Shown: in pieces, positions 30,599 to 39,943 of the stretch
Position numbering within the stretch: position 1 is the stretch's first letter
Layout of the letters: every line of letters begins with the position of its first letter
Source of the DNA: Leptolyngbya ohadii IS1
Lineage (GTDB): Bacteria; Cyanobacteriota; Cyanobacteriia; Elainellales; Elainellaceae
DNA length: 64,000 nt
Reading direction: 5' to 3'
NCBI RefSeq assembly: GCF_002215035.1
Contig: NZ_NKFP01000004.1
Span: forward strand, 1,726 to 65,725
The notes under the pieces: model-generated
What the model was told of the DNA's origin: nothing
The model's input: only the letters and a program-made list of their open reading frames with translations
Database searches by the model: none
Translations under genes and position numbers: made by a program

Positions 30599-31651
30599 AT
30601 GATTCCTGTAATTCTGGCTGGCGGAAAGGGTGAACGGTTCTGGCCCCTGAGTCGGAAAGCGCGTCCAAAGCAGTTTCTAAGTCTGGATGGAAGCGGCAGA
30701 AGCCTTCTGCAAACAACCGCCGATCGCCTTCTAGATCTGGCAGGGAGTTGGAATGGACTGTGGGTGATTACCGCTGCCCACCTTGCAGAAGGCGTGAAGG
30801 AACAGTTGCCCGATCTCCCAACCGAAAATTTGCTGGCGGAAGTAGAAGGACGCGATACGGCTGCGGCAGTGGCATGGGCAACGATCGAAATTGCCAAACG
30901 CTACGGCGAACAGGAGACGATCGGCTTTTTCCCGGCGGATCACTGGATCGGCAGTCGAGAAATGTTTTACCAAACGCTGGCAGCAGCAGAAGAGCTGGCA
31001 ACGACGCATCAAGCGATCGCCACCCTGGGAATTACCCCCACTCATCCCGCCACCGGATACGGCTATATCGAGCAGGGCGAAAAAATCGGACTGTTTCAGG
31101 ACTGCCCTGGGTTTAAGGTGAACCGCTTTACCGAGAAGCCGAATCTGGAAACCGCAGAATCCTTCCTGGAGACGGGACGCTATAGCTGGAACGGAGGAAT
31201 GTTTATTTTCCCGGCAGGCGTGATGCTAGCGGAACTGCGAACCCACGCGCAGGAACTGATGGACTTGCTGGAAACTCAGGGACCGGAGATTTACCCCAAG
31301 CTGCCCAAGCTCAGCATCGATTATGCGGTGATGGAAAAAACCGATCGCGCCTATGTGGTTCCCGTAACCTTCGAGTGGGACGACCTGGGCGACTGGAATG
31401 CGATCGATCGGCTCCTGCACCAGGCAGAACAACCGAACGTGGAGCTTGCCCGTCATATTGGGCTGGACACCCAGGACACCCTGCTTTACGCCAGCAATTC
31501 GGAGGATGTGATCGTGACGATCGGCTTAGAGGATCTGGTCGTTGTTCGCGAAGGCAACGTCACGCTAATTGTGCGGAAGGATCGCACTCAGGACATTAAG
31601 CAAGTGCTGAAGCAGGTGCAGGCGGAGTCTGATCTGGCTGATTTGCTCTAG
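30599..31651 (+). CDS. Mannose-1-phosphate guanylyltransferase
   Basis: Makes GDP-mannose for polysaccharides and glycoproteins. 350 residues, single nucleotidyltransferase domain. Motifs seen: the pyrophosphorylase signature MIPVILAGGKGERFWPLSR and ARPKQFLSL, then GFFPADHWIG, TPTHPATGYGYIEQG, VNRFTEKPN, SWNGGMFIF and WDDLGDWNAI. It lacks the C-terminal isomerase domain of the long ManC type. An in-frame TTG 24 bases upstream exists; ATG at 30599 matches the family start. Confidence 0.93.
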   Translation: MIPVILAGGKGERFWPLSRKARPKQFLSLDGSGRSLLQTTADRLLDLAGSWNGLWVITAAHLAEGVKEQLPDLPTENLLAEVEGRDTAAAVAWATIEIAKRYGEQETIGFFPADHWIGSREMFYQTLAAAEELATTHQAIATLGITPTHPATGYGYIEQGEKIGLFQDCPGFKVNRFTEKPNLETAESFLETGRYSWNGGMFIFPAGVMLAELRTHAQELMDLLETQGPEIYPKLPKLSIDYAVMEKTDRAYVVPVTFEWDDLGDWNAIDRLLHQAEQPNVELARHIGLDTQDTLLYASNSEDVIVTIGLEDLVVVREGNVTLIVRKDRTQDIKQVLKQVQAESDLADLL

Positions 31652-31881
31652 CATTCTGTTATTCTTTGCGGCTCAAATCCAAAATCGAAAAATCAAAAAC
31701 TAAAAATCGAAAATCCAAGACCGAAAATCTAAGATCAATTTGACTTCAAGTTGGTTGCTTCAGGTTCGTTGCTTCAGGTTCGTTGCTCCAGTGTTTTGAA
31801 ATGGGCTGAGTCGGTTGGTTGAGCCAGCAGCATCCCATGATTTGCTCCAATAGGTAGCCCTCCCTTCTCCTGGAACTCTTT
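31652..31881. repeat. Spacer with A-rich and 14-bp tandem repeats
   Basis: 31678-31737 is an A-rich series of AAAATCGAAAATC-like units. 31754-31791 is GTTGCTTCAGGTTC twice in tandem plus a partial third copy (GTTGCTCCAG). Both are short-tandem-repeat types with no coding capacity. Confidence 0.75.
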
Positions 31882-32925
31882 ATGAACCCTGCTTCTACGG
31901 CTCAGGCTGAATCTGGATCAGCATCTCCTTATCTTGTCCAAGTGCCCTCGCGGACGGCTCCTGCTGGAAAGGTTTTTACCTATCCAACCCGTCTGGTTGA
32001 AGCCTGGTCGCCTCAAATTATGCAGTTTGATCTGCCTACCGATCGTAAAGAAGAGGAAGAGGTTGCCCTGGAGGTGAAGCAGGGTTCAACGGACTTGCTG
32101 AGATTTAATCAGCCTCAATCGCTGAAAGAAAGGGTTCGCAAAGCACTGGCTCAGTCGATCGACCTGGGCGATCAGTATATTTATGACAGCCGCTATGATA
32201 CATCGGGCAACATTGCTCACCTGCTGGCAGCGATCGTGCCTGGGGTTCTGGTTTGTCAGCAATACTTTCCCGACCTCAAAGTTGTCCTTCGTGCCAAGGC
32301 AAAGCCAGTCGAACGGAACATCTATCGCATCTTAGGGGTTTCTACGGTTGAGACAAACGGTGCGGTTCGGGGGCAAATTATTACGTTTCGTGCTTCTACG
32401 ACCTCCGATCGAATGGAGCCGTTTAGCTACGAGTTACCCTTCTCTAATTTGTTCAAGGCGCTATCGTTTGAGGGCTACACAGAACACACACCAGAGCGCG
32501 TGTTTATCTCTCGTAAAGGAAGCCGCACGCTAATTAACGAAGCGGAAGTAGAGGCGTTCTTGCAGAGATATGGCTTCCAGAAAGTTTACTTTGAGGATAT
32601 CCCGATCGAAGAACAGTGGTCGATCGCCCGAAATGCGAAGGCAGTTGTGGGAATTCACGGGGCAGCTCTCTCGAATCTGGTTTTTAACTGTAACAGCCTG
32701 AAACTCGTCGAGCTATTTCATCCGGGCTATGTGGTTAACATGTACCGCAACATTACCCACGGTGTCGGCGGCAAATGGGCAGGCGTTACGGGTCAAATTA
32801 CGCCAGATGTCATTAAGCGTCTTGATTACCAGCAGCAGCCCCGTGCATTTGCATTAACATCAACAAAGATTGATCTCAATTCGTTGCAAATGGCACTGGA
32901 TTATCTCGATATCGAAAAGATTTAG
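31882..32925 (+). CDS. Glycosyltransferase family 61 protein
   Basis: 347 residues, resembling the DUF563/GT61 family: a variable N-terminal half, then the C-terminal signature VGIHGAALSNLVFNCNSLKL and VELFHPGYVVNMYRNI. There is no signal peptide or membrane segment. Bacterial members usually act in exopolysaccharide or O-antigen synthesis. The nearby GDP-mannose enzyme, LCP protein and deacetylase fit that role, though not as one operon. Confidence 0.82.
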   Translation: MNPASTAQAESGSASPYLVQVPSRTAPAGKVFTYPTRLVEAWSPQIMQFDLPTDRKEEEEVALEVKQGSTDLLRFNQPQSLKERVRKALAQSIDLGDQYIYDSRYDTSGNIAHLLAAIVPGVLVCQQYFPDLKVVLRAKAKPVERNIYRILGVSTVETNGAVRGQIITFRASTTSDRMEPFSYELPFSNLFKALSFEGYTEHTPERVFISRKGSRTLINEAEVEAFLQRYGFQKVYFEDIPIEEQWSIARNAKAVVGIHGAALSNLVFNCNSLKLVELFHPGYVVNMYRNITHGVGGKWAGVTGQITPDVIKRLDYQQQPRAFALTSTKIDLNSLQMALDYLDIEKI

Positions 32926-33592
32926 AAAGTGAAGCCACCTCAAAGCGAGTCAGTCACAATTACACGGCAACCCCCTTCAGATAGAGTTTAGAAGACGCCA
33001 AGCAGTTTATGTTAAGAAATTCATTGCACAAGCTTTGTCTTTTGTCTTCTTAAGCAACAATTTAGCGAACGAATGATACTCTTTCTCTCTGATTAATAAC
33101 TTCTTCAAGAACCTTCAGTATTATTTTTTGATCGACCGATAAGTTTCTATTCAGAAAAGCTAAGAAAAACGGAAGCTCATTGATTAGAAAGAGACGCATT
33201 AAACGCAGACAGGAAGAAGGTTCTAGTCACTTTCGATGAAAAGTATAGCCTATTCAGCGAGCTATATTAACCGGAATGAGACGTGCGGTTAGCGGCACCG
33301 CCAAATTGCGGTATAGATGCCAAATTCTGAAAGCCAGTAGAACGCTCGCCCTTCCCTAAATATTGATGGGGCACTGATAGAACAGTTTGTTTTTCAGCCC
33401 TGCGAAGCGAGTCATTTTGCTGACGGCTTCTATTGTGTGTTTGGCAGCACCCTATTGGATATCTGTTTATATCTGTTGAGTATCTATTGATATCTGCTCG
33501 TTCTCCGCCCTTCATTTTGTCTGTACCCTGTCCACTTTCCTGTCATTCTTCTCTGCACCCTTTCCTGTCCTCATGATCGCCACCTCCGCACT
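32926..33592. other. Intergenic region with pyrimidine-rich and TATCTG quasi-repeats
   Basis: 667 bases. 33456-33498 repeats TATCTG units (GGATATCTGTTTATATCTGT, then GAGTATCTATTGATATCTG). 33500-33570 is pyrimidine-rich with CTGTACCCTGTCC and CTGCACCCTTTCCTGTCC. A minus-strand frame at 33267-33515 runs through these repeats and is not called. No RNA gene was recognised. Confidence 0.45.
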
Positions 33593-34012
33593 ATGATCGC
33601 CACAGAAGAAAGCACCACAAAGAACTACGTACTGATTATGAATCAGGGAGCGGACGACCTTGAGCGGCTCGACTCTCTGCTGACCCAACTTCGCTGTCCG
33701 GTTGAATGGGCAGACTCTCCTGAACAGGCAATGCGGAAAGCACTACAGCTCCCACCTTGCCTGGTGATCCTGGCAGGCAATCCCTATGATTGGTCTTATG
33801 GGATCGTGCATCGGTTCCGGAGTCTGAGCGACCAGTGCAGTATGACGATCGTGGCATTGACCGACTTTCATGCTCCAAGCTGGCTGCGTCAGGAAGAGAA
33901 TCCTGGCATTGATGGCTTTCTCGTCAAGCCGATCGATCAGGATGTGCTGAGGTCTGTGGTGCATTCTGCCTGGGCACGACAAAGCTGCTCCACCGCTGCC
34001 TGCTATGGCTAA
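33593..34012 (+). CDS. Receiver-like protein lacking phosphorylation residues
   Basis: A 139-residue single-domain protein with response-regulator layout: beta1 YVLIMNQGADDLERL, helix 1, beta3 CLVILAGNPYDWSYG, beta4 TIVALTDFHAP and beta5 GFLVKPID with the conserved Lys-Pro. The acidic pair after beta1 and the phospho-accepting Asp at the end of beta3 (LAGN here) are missing. It therefore looks like a pseudo-receiver that signals without Asp phosphorylation. No kinase or output domain is adjacent. Confidence 0.7.
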   Translation: MIATEESTTKNYVLIMNQGADDLERLDSLLTQLRCPVEWADSPEQAMRKALQLPPCLVILAGNPYDWSYGIVHRFRSLSDQCSMTIVALTDFHAPSWLRQEENPGIDGFLVKPIDQDVLRSVVHSAWARQSCSTAACYG

Positions 34013-34199
34013 ATTTTCTGCTGAAGAGGGGCTGACGGTGCGTTAAACCCTCCATCGAAATAGCACGAATTAGCAGTAGCGTTCGCTAGGATAATTAGAT
34101 AGACAGTAGAAAATGAATTTCGTTTTTCTGCTTTTCTAACGCCCTTCTAATATTTCTTCGCTGCGCTGAAGTCGATCGCGCCTAAGTTGACCTAAATTT

Positions 34200-34904
34200 A
34201 TGCAGTTTGCTGCGCTCTACCCACTGTTGCACAAGGTTTTATATCCTGCCTTTCCTGACTGTCTGTGGCAGGGAAATTCTAATTCGCCCTGCATTGCGCT
34301 GACCTTTGATGACGGTCCTCACCCGCAGCACACCGAGCAGGTGTTAGAAGTGCTCGATCGCTATCGGGTAAAAGCCAGTTTCTTCTGGTTAGGACGATTA
34401 GTGGAGCGGTTTCCGGAAGTGGCGCGAACGGTCTACGGGCAGGGACATGGCGTTGGTATTCATGGCTACACCCACACGATGTTTCCCCAGCTTAAGCTGC
34501 CCCGGCTAAAGCTGGAACTCGACCTCACTCAGCAGATCATCGGCGAAGCCTGCGGCATGGATGAAGTCACGACGCAACAGATTCGCAATGTGCGACCGCC
34601 GAATGGAGTCTTTACGCCTGTCGTCCTGCAAGCCTTGCAGCAGTGGAACTATCGTCCGGTAATGTGGAGTGTGGTTCCAGAAGATTGGGTACGACCGGGA
34701 GTGGCGATCGCTGCTCAGCGAGTTTTAACCCAGAGCCGGAATGGTTCTGTGATTGTGCTGCACGACGGCTACACGGGTGGAGAAGACGCAGCGGCAACGG
34801 CTGATTATTTCATTCCGCGTCTCCTGGATCAGGGCTATCAGTTTGTGACGATCGATCAGCTCTGGGCACAGTGCCGGGTAAAGCCTCAGGTCGTGGAAGC
34901 TTGA
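34200..34904 (+). CDS. Polysaccharide deacetylase (NodB homology domain)
   Basis: A 234-residue carbohydrate-esterase-4 protein. Motif 1 is ALTFDDGPHP (catalytic and metal Asp), motif 2 HGYTH (metal His pair), motif 3 RPPNG and motif 5 VIVLHDG. It removes acetyl groups from GlcNAc-containing polymers such as peptidoglycan or exopolysaccharide. No obvious signal peptide precedes the domain, so export is uncertain. Monocistronic. Confidence 0.92.
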   Translation: MQFAALYPLLHKVLYPAFPDCLWQGNSNSPCIALTFDDGPHPQHTEQVLEVLDRYRVKASFFWLGRLVERFPEVARTVYGQGHGVGIHGYTHTMFPQLKLPRLKLELDLTQQIIGEACGMDEVTTQQIRNVRPPNGVFTPVVLQALQQWNYRPVMWSVVPEDWVRPGVAIAAQRVLTQSRNGSVIVLHDGYTGGEDAAATADYFIPRLLDQGYQFVTIDQLWAQCRVKPQVVEA

Positions 34905-35404
34905 TGGAACCTAGAGCAGTGGTGGAAGAGATTCACTAAGCGTCTGGATTCAGATTGTAAGTGCCCTGCTTCACAATACCTATGCGGTGTATGCTGTGCC
35001 GCCGTTAGCCCTCAGGCGAAATTTCTCCTGCACGATCCGCTACTCACTGCCGCGAATTAGGCGTAGAGCAAGCTACCATTTAACAGGCACATAACAAATG
35101 AACCTTCCAGAGGTTTGCAAAGATAACATTTTTATAGATTAATTTATACTTCAACGAACAGGTAAGCTACATTAATTTAACGCATAAGATGACTAGCAGT
35201 TTGCAGTTAGATCGCAGATTTTTATTATTACTATTGGATTGAAGAGATGATCTTAAACTAGTTTGCGCCGCAATCCTTGAGTTCAGAATTCAGCAGTTGA
35301 TAAAAAACGTTACACTATCATTGCCGTTTATGCGATCGATAGACTGCTTTGATCTAAAGAGTTTTGCTTATAGTTCGATTTTATTATTTATTTATATTCC
35401 ACGC

Positions 35405-35432
35405 TTGCGCTTATTGTGCAGCATATTATACT
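35405..35432 (+). promoter_or_regulatory. Candidate promoter of the ABC importer operon
   Basis: TTGCGC (35405-35410) and TATACT (35427-35432) are separated by 16 bases. Transcription would start near 35439, leaving a 5' leader of about 155 bases. Confidence 0.4.
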
Positions 35433-35532
35433 AAGCAGTAACTTCAATCAGTAACATTCCCATCGATTTTCTGCTGTATTGATTGTTATCTGTCTTCAAT
35501 CCATTCTTTCGACTTTTCTATTGGTAGAGCAG

Positions 35533-35563
35533 TAAGCGATTCTTCTTTAAGAAAGACCGCTTA
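35533..35563 (+). other. Leader hairpin upstream of the solute-binding gene
   Basis: TAAGCG...CGCTTA enclose an inner TTCTT...AAGAA stem with a CTTT loop. It sits about 30 bases before the ATG. There is no T run, so it is not a terminator; it could be an mRNA-stability or regulator element. Confidence 0.4.
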
Positions 35564-35594
35564 GCTTCTGTACCCAAAACTTCAAACAATCTGG

Positions 35595-36704
35595 ATGCCT
35601 TCTATGGATGAAATGTTGAATCGCCTGTCCCGGCGCAAGTTTGTTATGGCTGCGGGTGCTGCGGCGCTGGGATCGATCGCTCTCAAAGGATGCAGTTCTG
35701 CCGCGACGAACCAACCCACGCAAACCAGTGCGCCAATTTCTGCCGATGACGAAACAGCACTTTATGAGGCGGCTAAAAAAGAAGGGAAGCTCGTTCTCTA
35801 TACCGTCTTTTTTACGCAGGATATTGTCAACGAAATTGGGGCGGCGTTCACCCAGAAATATCCTGGCATTACCTTTGAAGGAACGCGGAATACGGCTTCG
35901 ACGCTCTTCCAAAAAGTTCAGCAGGAAATGCAGGCGGGGCTAAAAGTTACCGACTTCTTTGGCACCACTGATATTAGCCAAATGATGCAGCTGAAGGAAC
36001 AGGGAAATCTGTTGCAGTACGCTCCTGCGGGTAAGGACAATGTGCTGGCGCAGTACCGCGATCTTGACCCGGACAATTTCTATCAAGCGGGGGCGCTGAT
36101 TCCGATCGTCATTGCCTACAACACGCAAAAACTCCAGGCGGCAAACGCGCCCAAAAGCTGGCAGGAATTGATTCAGGATAAGTACAAAGACCAGATTGCC
36201 ACAGGCAGCGGAGCCGCGAGCGGACAGGTCGGAACCTGGGCACTGGCAATGGATCAGAAATATGGCTGGGACAATTACATTACCAAGCTGAATCAGCTCA
36301 ATCCGAAACTGGGACGATCGATTAATGACGTGATGCCCGTCCTGACTTCTGGAGAGCGATCGCTGGGGATTGCCACTTTGGGACAAACGCTGTCTCGCAA
36401 GGCGAAGGGTGATCCGATCGATGCGATCTATCCTTCGGACGGGGCAGTAATTGTGGTCGGTCCGAACGGCATTTTGAAGAACGCACCCCATCCCAATGCC
36501 GCCAAGCTGTTTATGAACTTTGTGAACAGCAAAGAGTATTCGGAGCTGGTTGCAAAATACTACGAGCAGCCGCTTCGCAGCGATGTCACGATCAACGGTG
36601 CCCAGACAGTTGCTCAAATGAATGCGGTAACGCTGAAGCCCGATGAAATTCACAAGGGGATTCCCGATGTGATTCGCAAGTGGCGCACCGAATTTGGCGC
36701 ATAG
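35595..36704 (+). CDS. ABC transporter substrate-binding lipoprotein (Fe3+/spermidine/organophosphonate class)
   Basis: 369 residues. The N terminus has a twin-arginine motif SRRKF and lipobox IALKGC (Cys33), so it is probably a Tat-exported lipoprotein. The mature part is a type II periplasmic-binding fold: KLVLYTVFFTQDIVNEIGAAF, GITFEGTRNTAS, then SGERSLGIATLGQTL and YPSDGAVIVVGP. True ferric-binding FutA/FbpA proteins carry adjacent iron-binding tyrosines where this one reads LGQTL, so iron may not be the ligand. First gene of a three-gene importer. Confidence 0.85.
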   Translation: MPSMDEMLNRLSRRKFVMAAGAAALGSIALKGCSSAATNQPTQTSAPISADDETALYEAAKKEGKLVLYTVFFTQDIVNEIGAAFTQKYPGITFEGTRNTASTLFQKVQQEMQAGLKVTDFFGTTDISQMMQLKEQGNLLQYAPAGKDNVLAQYRDLDPDNFYQAGALIPIVIAYNTQKLQAANAPKSWQELIQDKYKDQIATGSGAASGQVGTWALAMDQKYGWDNYITKLNQLNPKLGRSINDVMPVLTSGERSLGIATLGQTLSRKAKGDPIDAIYPSDGAVIVVGPNGILKNAPHPNAAKLFMNFVNSKEYSELVAKYYEQPLRSDVTINGAQTVAQMNAVTLKPDEIHKGIPDVIRKWRTEFGA

Positions 36705-36753
36705 GTTTCGCGCATCGCCCTGTCCAAAATTCGGGTTCTTAAGGAGGTTTTCT

Positions 36754-38493
36754 TTGGAGGCTCAATCGATTTCGAGAGCGGTTTCCAGTCCGCGTAAGCC
36801 GTTCCTCAACTGGCGCAATAAATACGATTTTTCACCTGCTTTCTGGATTGTGTTTATTGCAATCCTGCTGATGCTCATTGGTTTACCGGGTTTCTGGCTG
36901 ATCTACCGCAGCTTTTCGGTGACGGGCGCAGCAGGATTTACCCTCAGCCACTACGTTGAGGTGTTTACCAATCCGCGATTTCGGGAAGCGGTAATGAACT
37001 CGCTGATTCTGGCAACAGGGGCGGGAGTTGTGAGTGTGCTGATTGGGGTACCGCTTGCCTGGGCAGTGACGCGAACCAATATGCCTCTGCGGGGCTTAAT
37101 GCGTGCCTGTCTACTGGTGGCTTTTTCGATTCCCACCTTCCTGGGCGGCATTGCCTGGGTGCTGCTGGCGGCTCCTACGTCGGGCTGGCTGAATCGGCTG
37201 CTTCTGGCAATTACGGGCACGGAGGGAAACGGTCCGCTCAATATCTATTCCATGCTGGGCGCGATCTTTGTGGTGGGCATCTACAGCTACCCCTATGTGT
37301 TTCTGATGGTGAGTTCCGGTCTGGAATTCATTTCGTCGGAACTCGAAGATGCCGCTACGATTCTAGGCGCGGGAACGATGGCAACCACGCTGCGAATTAC
37401 TTTGCCGCTGGTGATGCCTGCGATCGTCTCTGGCTTTATTCTGTCCTTCCTGGAGGCGATCGCCCTATTTGGTTCCCCCACAATTATCCTGATTCCGGCA
37501 CGGGTGAACATCATTACAACGGAGATTTGGCAGCAGTTTCAGTATCCGCCGAACGTGGAACTCGCCTCTGCATTTGCGATTTGTCTGGTGCTGATTACGG
37601 CACTATTACTCTGGTTCCAGCGGCGTTTACTTGCCAGAAAAGGATTTACCACGCTAACGGGCAAGGCGGGACGGAAACGGCTGATCGATCTGGGTTCCTG
37701 GAAGTGGGTATTTCTGGGGTTCAGTCTGTTTGTTACGTCGCTGTCGCTGTTTCTGCCTGTGCTGGTTTTGATGCAGGCGGCGTTATCGAAGTCCTGGGGG
37801 CGACCGTTTGAACTCTCGAATCTGACGTTGCAGTGGTTTGAGGATGTGCTGTTCCGCCAGCCCTACACGATGAAATCGATTCAAAATACGCTGATTTACG
37901 GAGCAGGAGCAGCCACCTTTGCAATGGCAGTAGGTATTGTGATTGCCTATATCGTCAGCCGTCGATTAGTGAAGTGGCATCGTCTCCTGGGCTTTATTCC
38001 CATGATTCCCCTGGCAATTCCCGGCATTGTGATTGCGATCGGTATTTTTTCTGCCTACTCGCGTCCGCCGCTGGTTCTCTACGGTTCTGCTGCAATTATG
38101 GTTGTGGCGTTCACCACAAGATTTCTGCCAATCGCCTTTTCTAATTCAGGAAACATCTTCAAGAGTATCAACCCGGAATTAGAGTTGGCAGCACGAAATT
38201 TGGGCGCAACGCAGGTAACAACTGTTCAGAAGGTCACGGTTCCTCTGGTCAAGCGAGGATTAATTAGCGGCTGGATCTTAGTTTTTATTCTGTCGATTCG
38301 CGAGTTAAGCTGTGCAATTTTGCTGTCCAGCACGAATACGCAGGTAATTTCGACAACGCTGTTTCAACTTGTGACAGAGGGCAGCTTTGAACGGGTGGCG
38401 GCACTGGGAATTGTGATGCTGTTGATCGTGTTTACGGCGATCGGTTTAGCGTACAAATTCCTGGGACGGGATTTCATGCTGGAGCAGGGTTAG
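36754..38493 (+). CDS. ABC transporter permease, fused double module (TTG start)
   Basis: A 579-residue permease with two fused BPD modules of about six helices each (FbpB/FutB-like class). The EAA loops are ELEDAATILGAGTMATTLRITLP in the first half and ELELAARNLGATQVTTVQKVTVP in the second, which contact the ATPase. The frame is open from 36694, overlapping the previous gene. TTG at 36754 has a perfect AAGGAGG six bases upstream and is taken as the start. The gap to the substrate-binding gene is then 49 bases. Confidence 0.9.
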   Translation: MEAQSISRAVSSPRKPFLNWRNKYDFSPAFWIVFIAILLMLIGLPGFWLIYRSFSVTGAAGFTLSHYVEVFTNPRFREAVMNSLILATGAGVVSVLIGVPLAWAVTRTNMPLRGLMRACLLVAFSIPTFLGGIAWVLLAAPTSGWLNRLLLAITGTEGNGPLNIYSMLGAIFVVGIYSYPYVFLMVSSGLEFISSELEDAATILGAGTMATTLRITLPLVMPAIVSGFILSFLEAIALFGSPTIILIPARVNIITTEIWQQFQYPPNVELASAFAICLVLITALLLWFQRRLLARKGFTTLTGKAGRKRLIDLGSWKWVFLGFSLFVTSLSLFLPVLVLMQAALSKSWGRPFELSNLTLQWFEDVLFRQPYTMKSIQNTLIYGAGAATFAMAVGIVIAYIVSRRLVKWHRLLGFIPMIPLAIPGIVIAIGIFSAYSRPPLVLYGSAAIMVVAFTTRFLPIAFSNSGNIFKSINPELELAARNLGATQVTTVQKVTVPLVKRGLISGWILVFILSIRELSCAILLSSTNTQVISTTLFQLVTEGSFERVAALGIVMLLIVFTAIGLAYKFLGRDFMLEQG

Positions 38494-38530
38494 GAAGTAG
38501 CGGCCCGAAGTAACTGACTAAGGAAGTGAC

Positions 38531-39661
38531 ATGGCAAGTTTGACACTCGACCAATTAACGAAGTATTTCAACAATAGCTGCGCCGTGGATCATATTGATT
38601 TGCACGTTGCAGACGGAGAACTGATCGCGCTGTTAGGTCCATCGGGCTGCGGAAAAACGACGACGCTGCGGATGCTGGCTGGTTTTATGTCTCCTGACGA
38701 GGGGCGAATCCTGGCAGGCGATCGGGTGGTGTCTTCCCCCACGCGCACCATTCCGCCAGAGAAGCGCAATATGTCGATGATTTTCCAGAGCTACGCCATC
38801 TGGCCCCACAAAACGGTGTTTGAAAACGTGGCGTTTGGCTTGGAACTGCGAAATGTGAATCGAAACCAGATTCGATCGCAGGTCAGCCGTGCGTTAGAAA
38901 TCGTGCATCTGAGCCATTTAGCACACCGTTATCCCTCGGAGCTTTCCGGCGGACAGCAGCAGCGGGTGGCGCTAGCAAGGGCGATCGTAATTGAGCCGGA
39001 GATCCTGCTCCTGGATGAGCCTTTGTCTAACCTGGATGCCAGCCTGCGGGACGAGATGCGAAGCGAGGTGCGAAATCTGCACGATCAGCTTAAGCTCACC
39101 ACCGTATATGTAACGCACGATCAGGACGAGGCTTTGGTTTTAGCCGATCGGATTGTGGTGATGTACGAGGGCACCATTCAGCAGGTGGGTACGCCCGAAG
39201 AAATCTATGAAAGCCCGGCAACGGAATTTGTGGCGCGGTTTATCGGACGCTGTAATGTCCTTCCCGGAACGCTTCTGTCTTCTGGACAGGTGGACGTGGG
39301 CGGCATACTGATTGCGGCAGAGGATCGGGCGGCAGGCGTGGTTCCCGGTAACGAAGTGGCTCTCAGCGTTAGACCGCACTCGATCATCATGGATCCGCTG
39401 CACTGCATCAATGATCCGTCTGGAGCAAATTGCTTTACCGCCATTGTCGAAAAGCAGGAATACTACGGCGAATTTCGCGACTACCAGGTACGCCTGGAGC
39501 AAAGTCCAATTACGCTCAGCGTTGTCACGCCGCCCCACATTCGGCATCAGGTGGGCGATCGGATGATGGTCGCCATTCCGCCGGAAGCCTGCCGGGTTGT
39601 GCCGCGCAGCACCCAGATCACGAATAAGCTAAATCAGACGATCGTGGCAATGACGGCTTAA
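38531..39661 (+). CDS. ABC transporter ATP-binding protein with TOBE domain
   Basis: 376 residues. Walker A is GPSGCGKTT, Q loop FQSYAIWPHKTVFENV, signature LSGGQQQRVALARAI, Walker B ILLLDEPLSNLDA and switch His in YVTHDQDEA. A C-terminal TOBE-type regulatory region (about 240-365) follows, as in FbpC/PotA/MalK. AAGGAAG lies just before the ATG, 37 bases after the permease. The last codons lie in a 12-bp tandem repeat that reiterates the stop codon. Confidence 0.93.
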   Translation: MASLTLDQLTKYFNNSCAVDHIDLHVADGELIALLGPSGCGKTTTLRMLAGFMSPDEGRILAGDRVVSSPTRTIPPEKRNMSMIFQSYAIWPHKTVFENVAFGLELRNVNRNQIRSQVSRALEIVHLSHLAHRYPSELSGGQQQRVALARAIVIEPEILLLDEPLSNLDASLRDEMRSEVRNLHDQLKLTTVYVTHDQDEALVLADRIVVMYEGTIQQVGTPEEIYESPATEFVARFIGRCNVLPGTLLSSGQVDVGGILIAAEDRAAGVVPGNEVALSVRPHSIIMDPLHCINDPSGANCFTAIVEKQEYYGEFRDYQVRLEQSPITLSVVTPPHIRHQVGDRMMVAIPPEACRVVPRSTQITNKLNQTIVAMTA

Positions 39662-39685
39662 ATGACGGCTTAAATAACGGCTTAG
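39650..39685. repeat. 12-bp tandem repeat x3 at the end of the ATPase gene
   Basis: ATGACGGCTTAA twice and ATAACGGCTTAG once. The first copy supplies the last codons and stop of the ATPase gene. Because the unit is 12 bp, each further copy is in the same frame and again ends in a stop. Confidence 0.9.
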
Positions 39686-39693
39686 ACTCACTC

Positions 39694-39726
39694 AAAGTCC
39701 CCCACTTGCTGGGGGATTTAGGGGGC
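39694..39726. repeat. Partial copy of the G/C-run palindromic element
   Basis: AAAGTCCCCCACTTGCTGGG then GGATTTAGGGGGC matches the right end of the element at 12383-12518. It has its own palindrome CCCCCA...TGGGGG. It lies between the ABC importer and the CoA ligase. Confidence 0.7.
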
Positions 39727-39761
39727 TGCAAGCTTTAAAACTACCCACCCCCAAGCCCGAT

Positions 39762-39792
39762 CGCTTTGCACAACCGACCCAGGCGGATCGTC
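39762..39792. repeat. Intergenic copy of the repeat found in panC
   Basis: CGCTTTGCACAACCGACCCA then GGCGGATCGTC, 26/31 identical to 24581-24611. It is followed (39846-39940) by several TTTCTGCAA-like units, a further short-repeat series before the ligase start. Confidence 0.6.
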
Positions 39793-39943
39793 TATCCCAT
39801 TTCGGACTGATAAATGTCAAACTGATAGAATCGATCGCACCGCTTCCGCAACGTTCAATTACGTTCAGGTTTTCTGCAACTGAGTTTCTGCAATTAATTT
39901 TTGCAACTTCACTTTCTGCAACCTACAATTTGCAATTTGATTC

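Larger units (their letters stand above)
34905..35594. other. AT-rich upstream region of the ABC importer operon
   Basis: 690 bases, markedly AT-rich compared with neighbours, without a credible gene. It holds a candidate promoter (35405-35432) and a hairpin (35533-35563). No clear Fur-type box was seen. Confidence 0.45.

Noticed and set aside
33267-33515. 82-codon minus-strand frame
   Set aside because: It runs through TATCTG quasi-repeats that produce the repetitive DINRYSTDINRY sequence. Likely a repeat artefact.
35595-39661. Naming the importer FutABC/FbpABC (ferric iron)
   Set aside because: Only the general class fits. The iron-binding tyrosine pair is not seen at the expected position and no Fur box was found, so no iron gene symbols were given.
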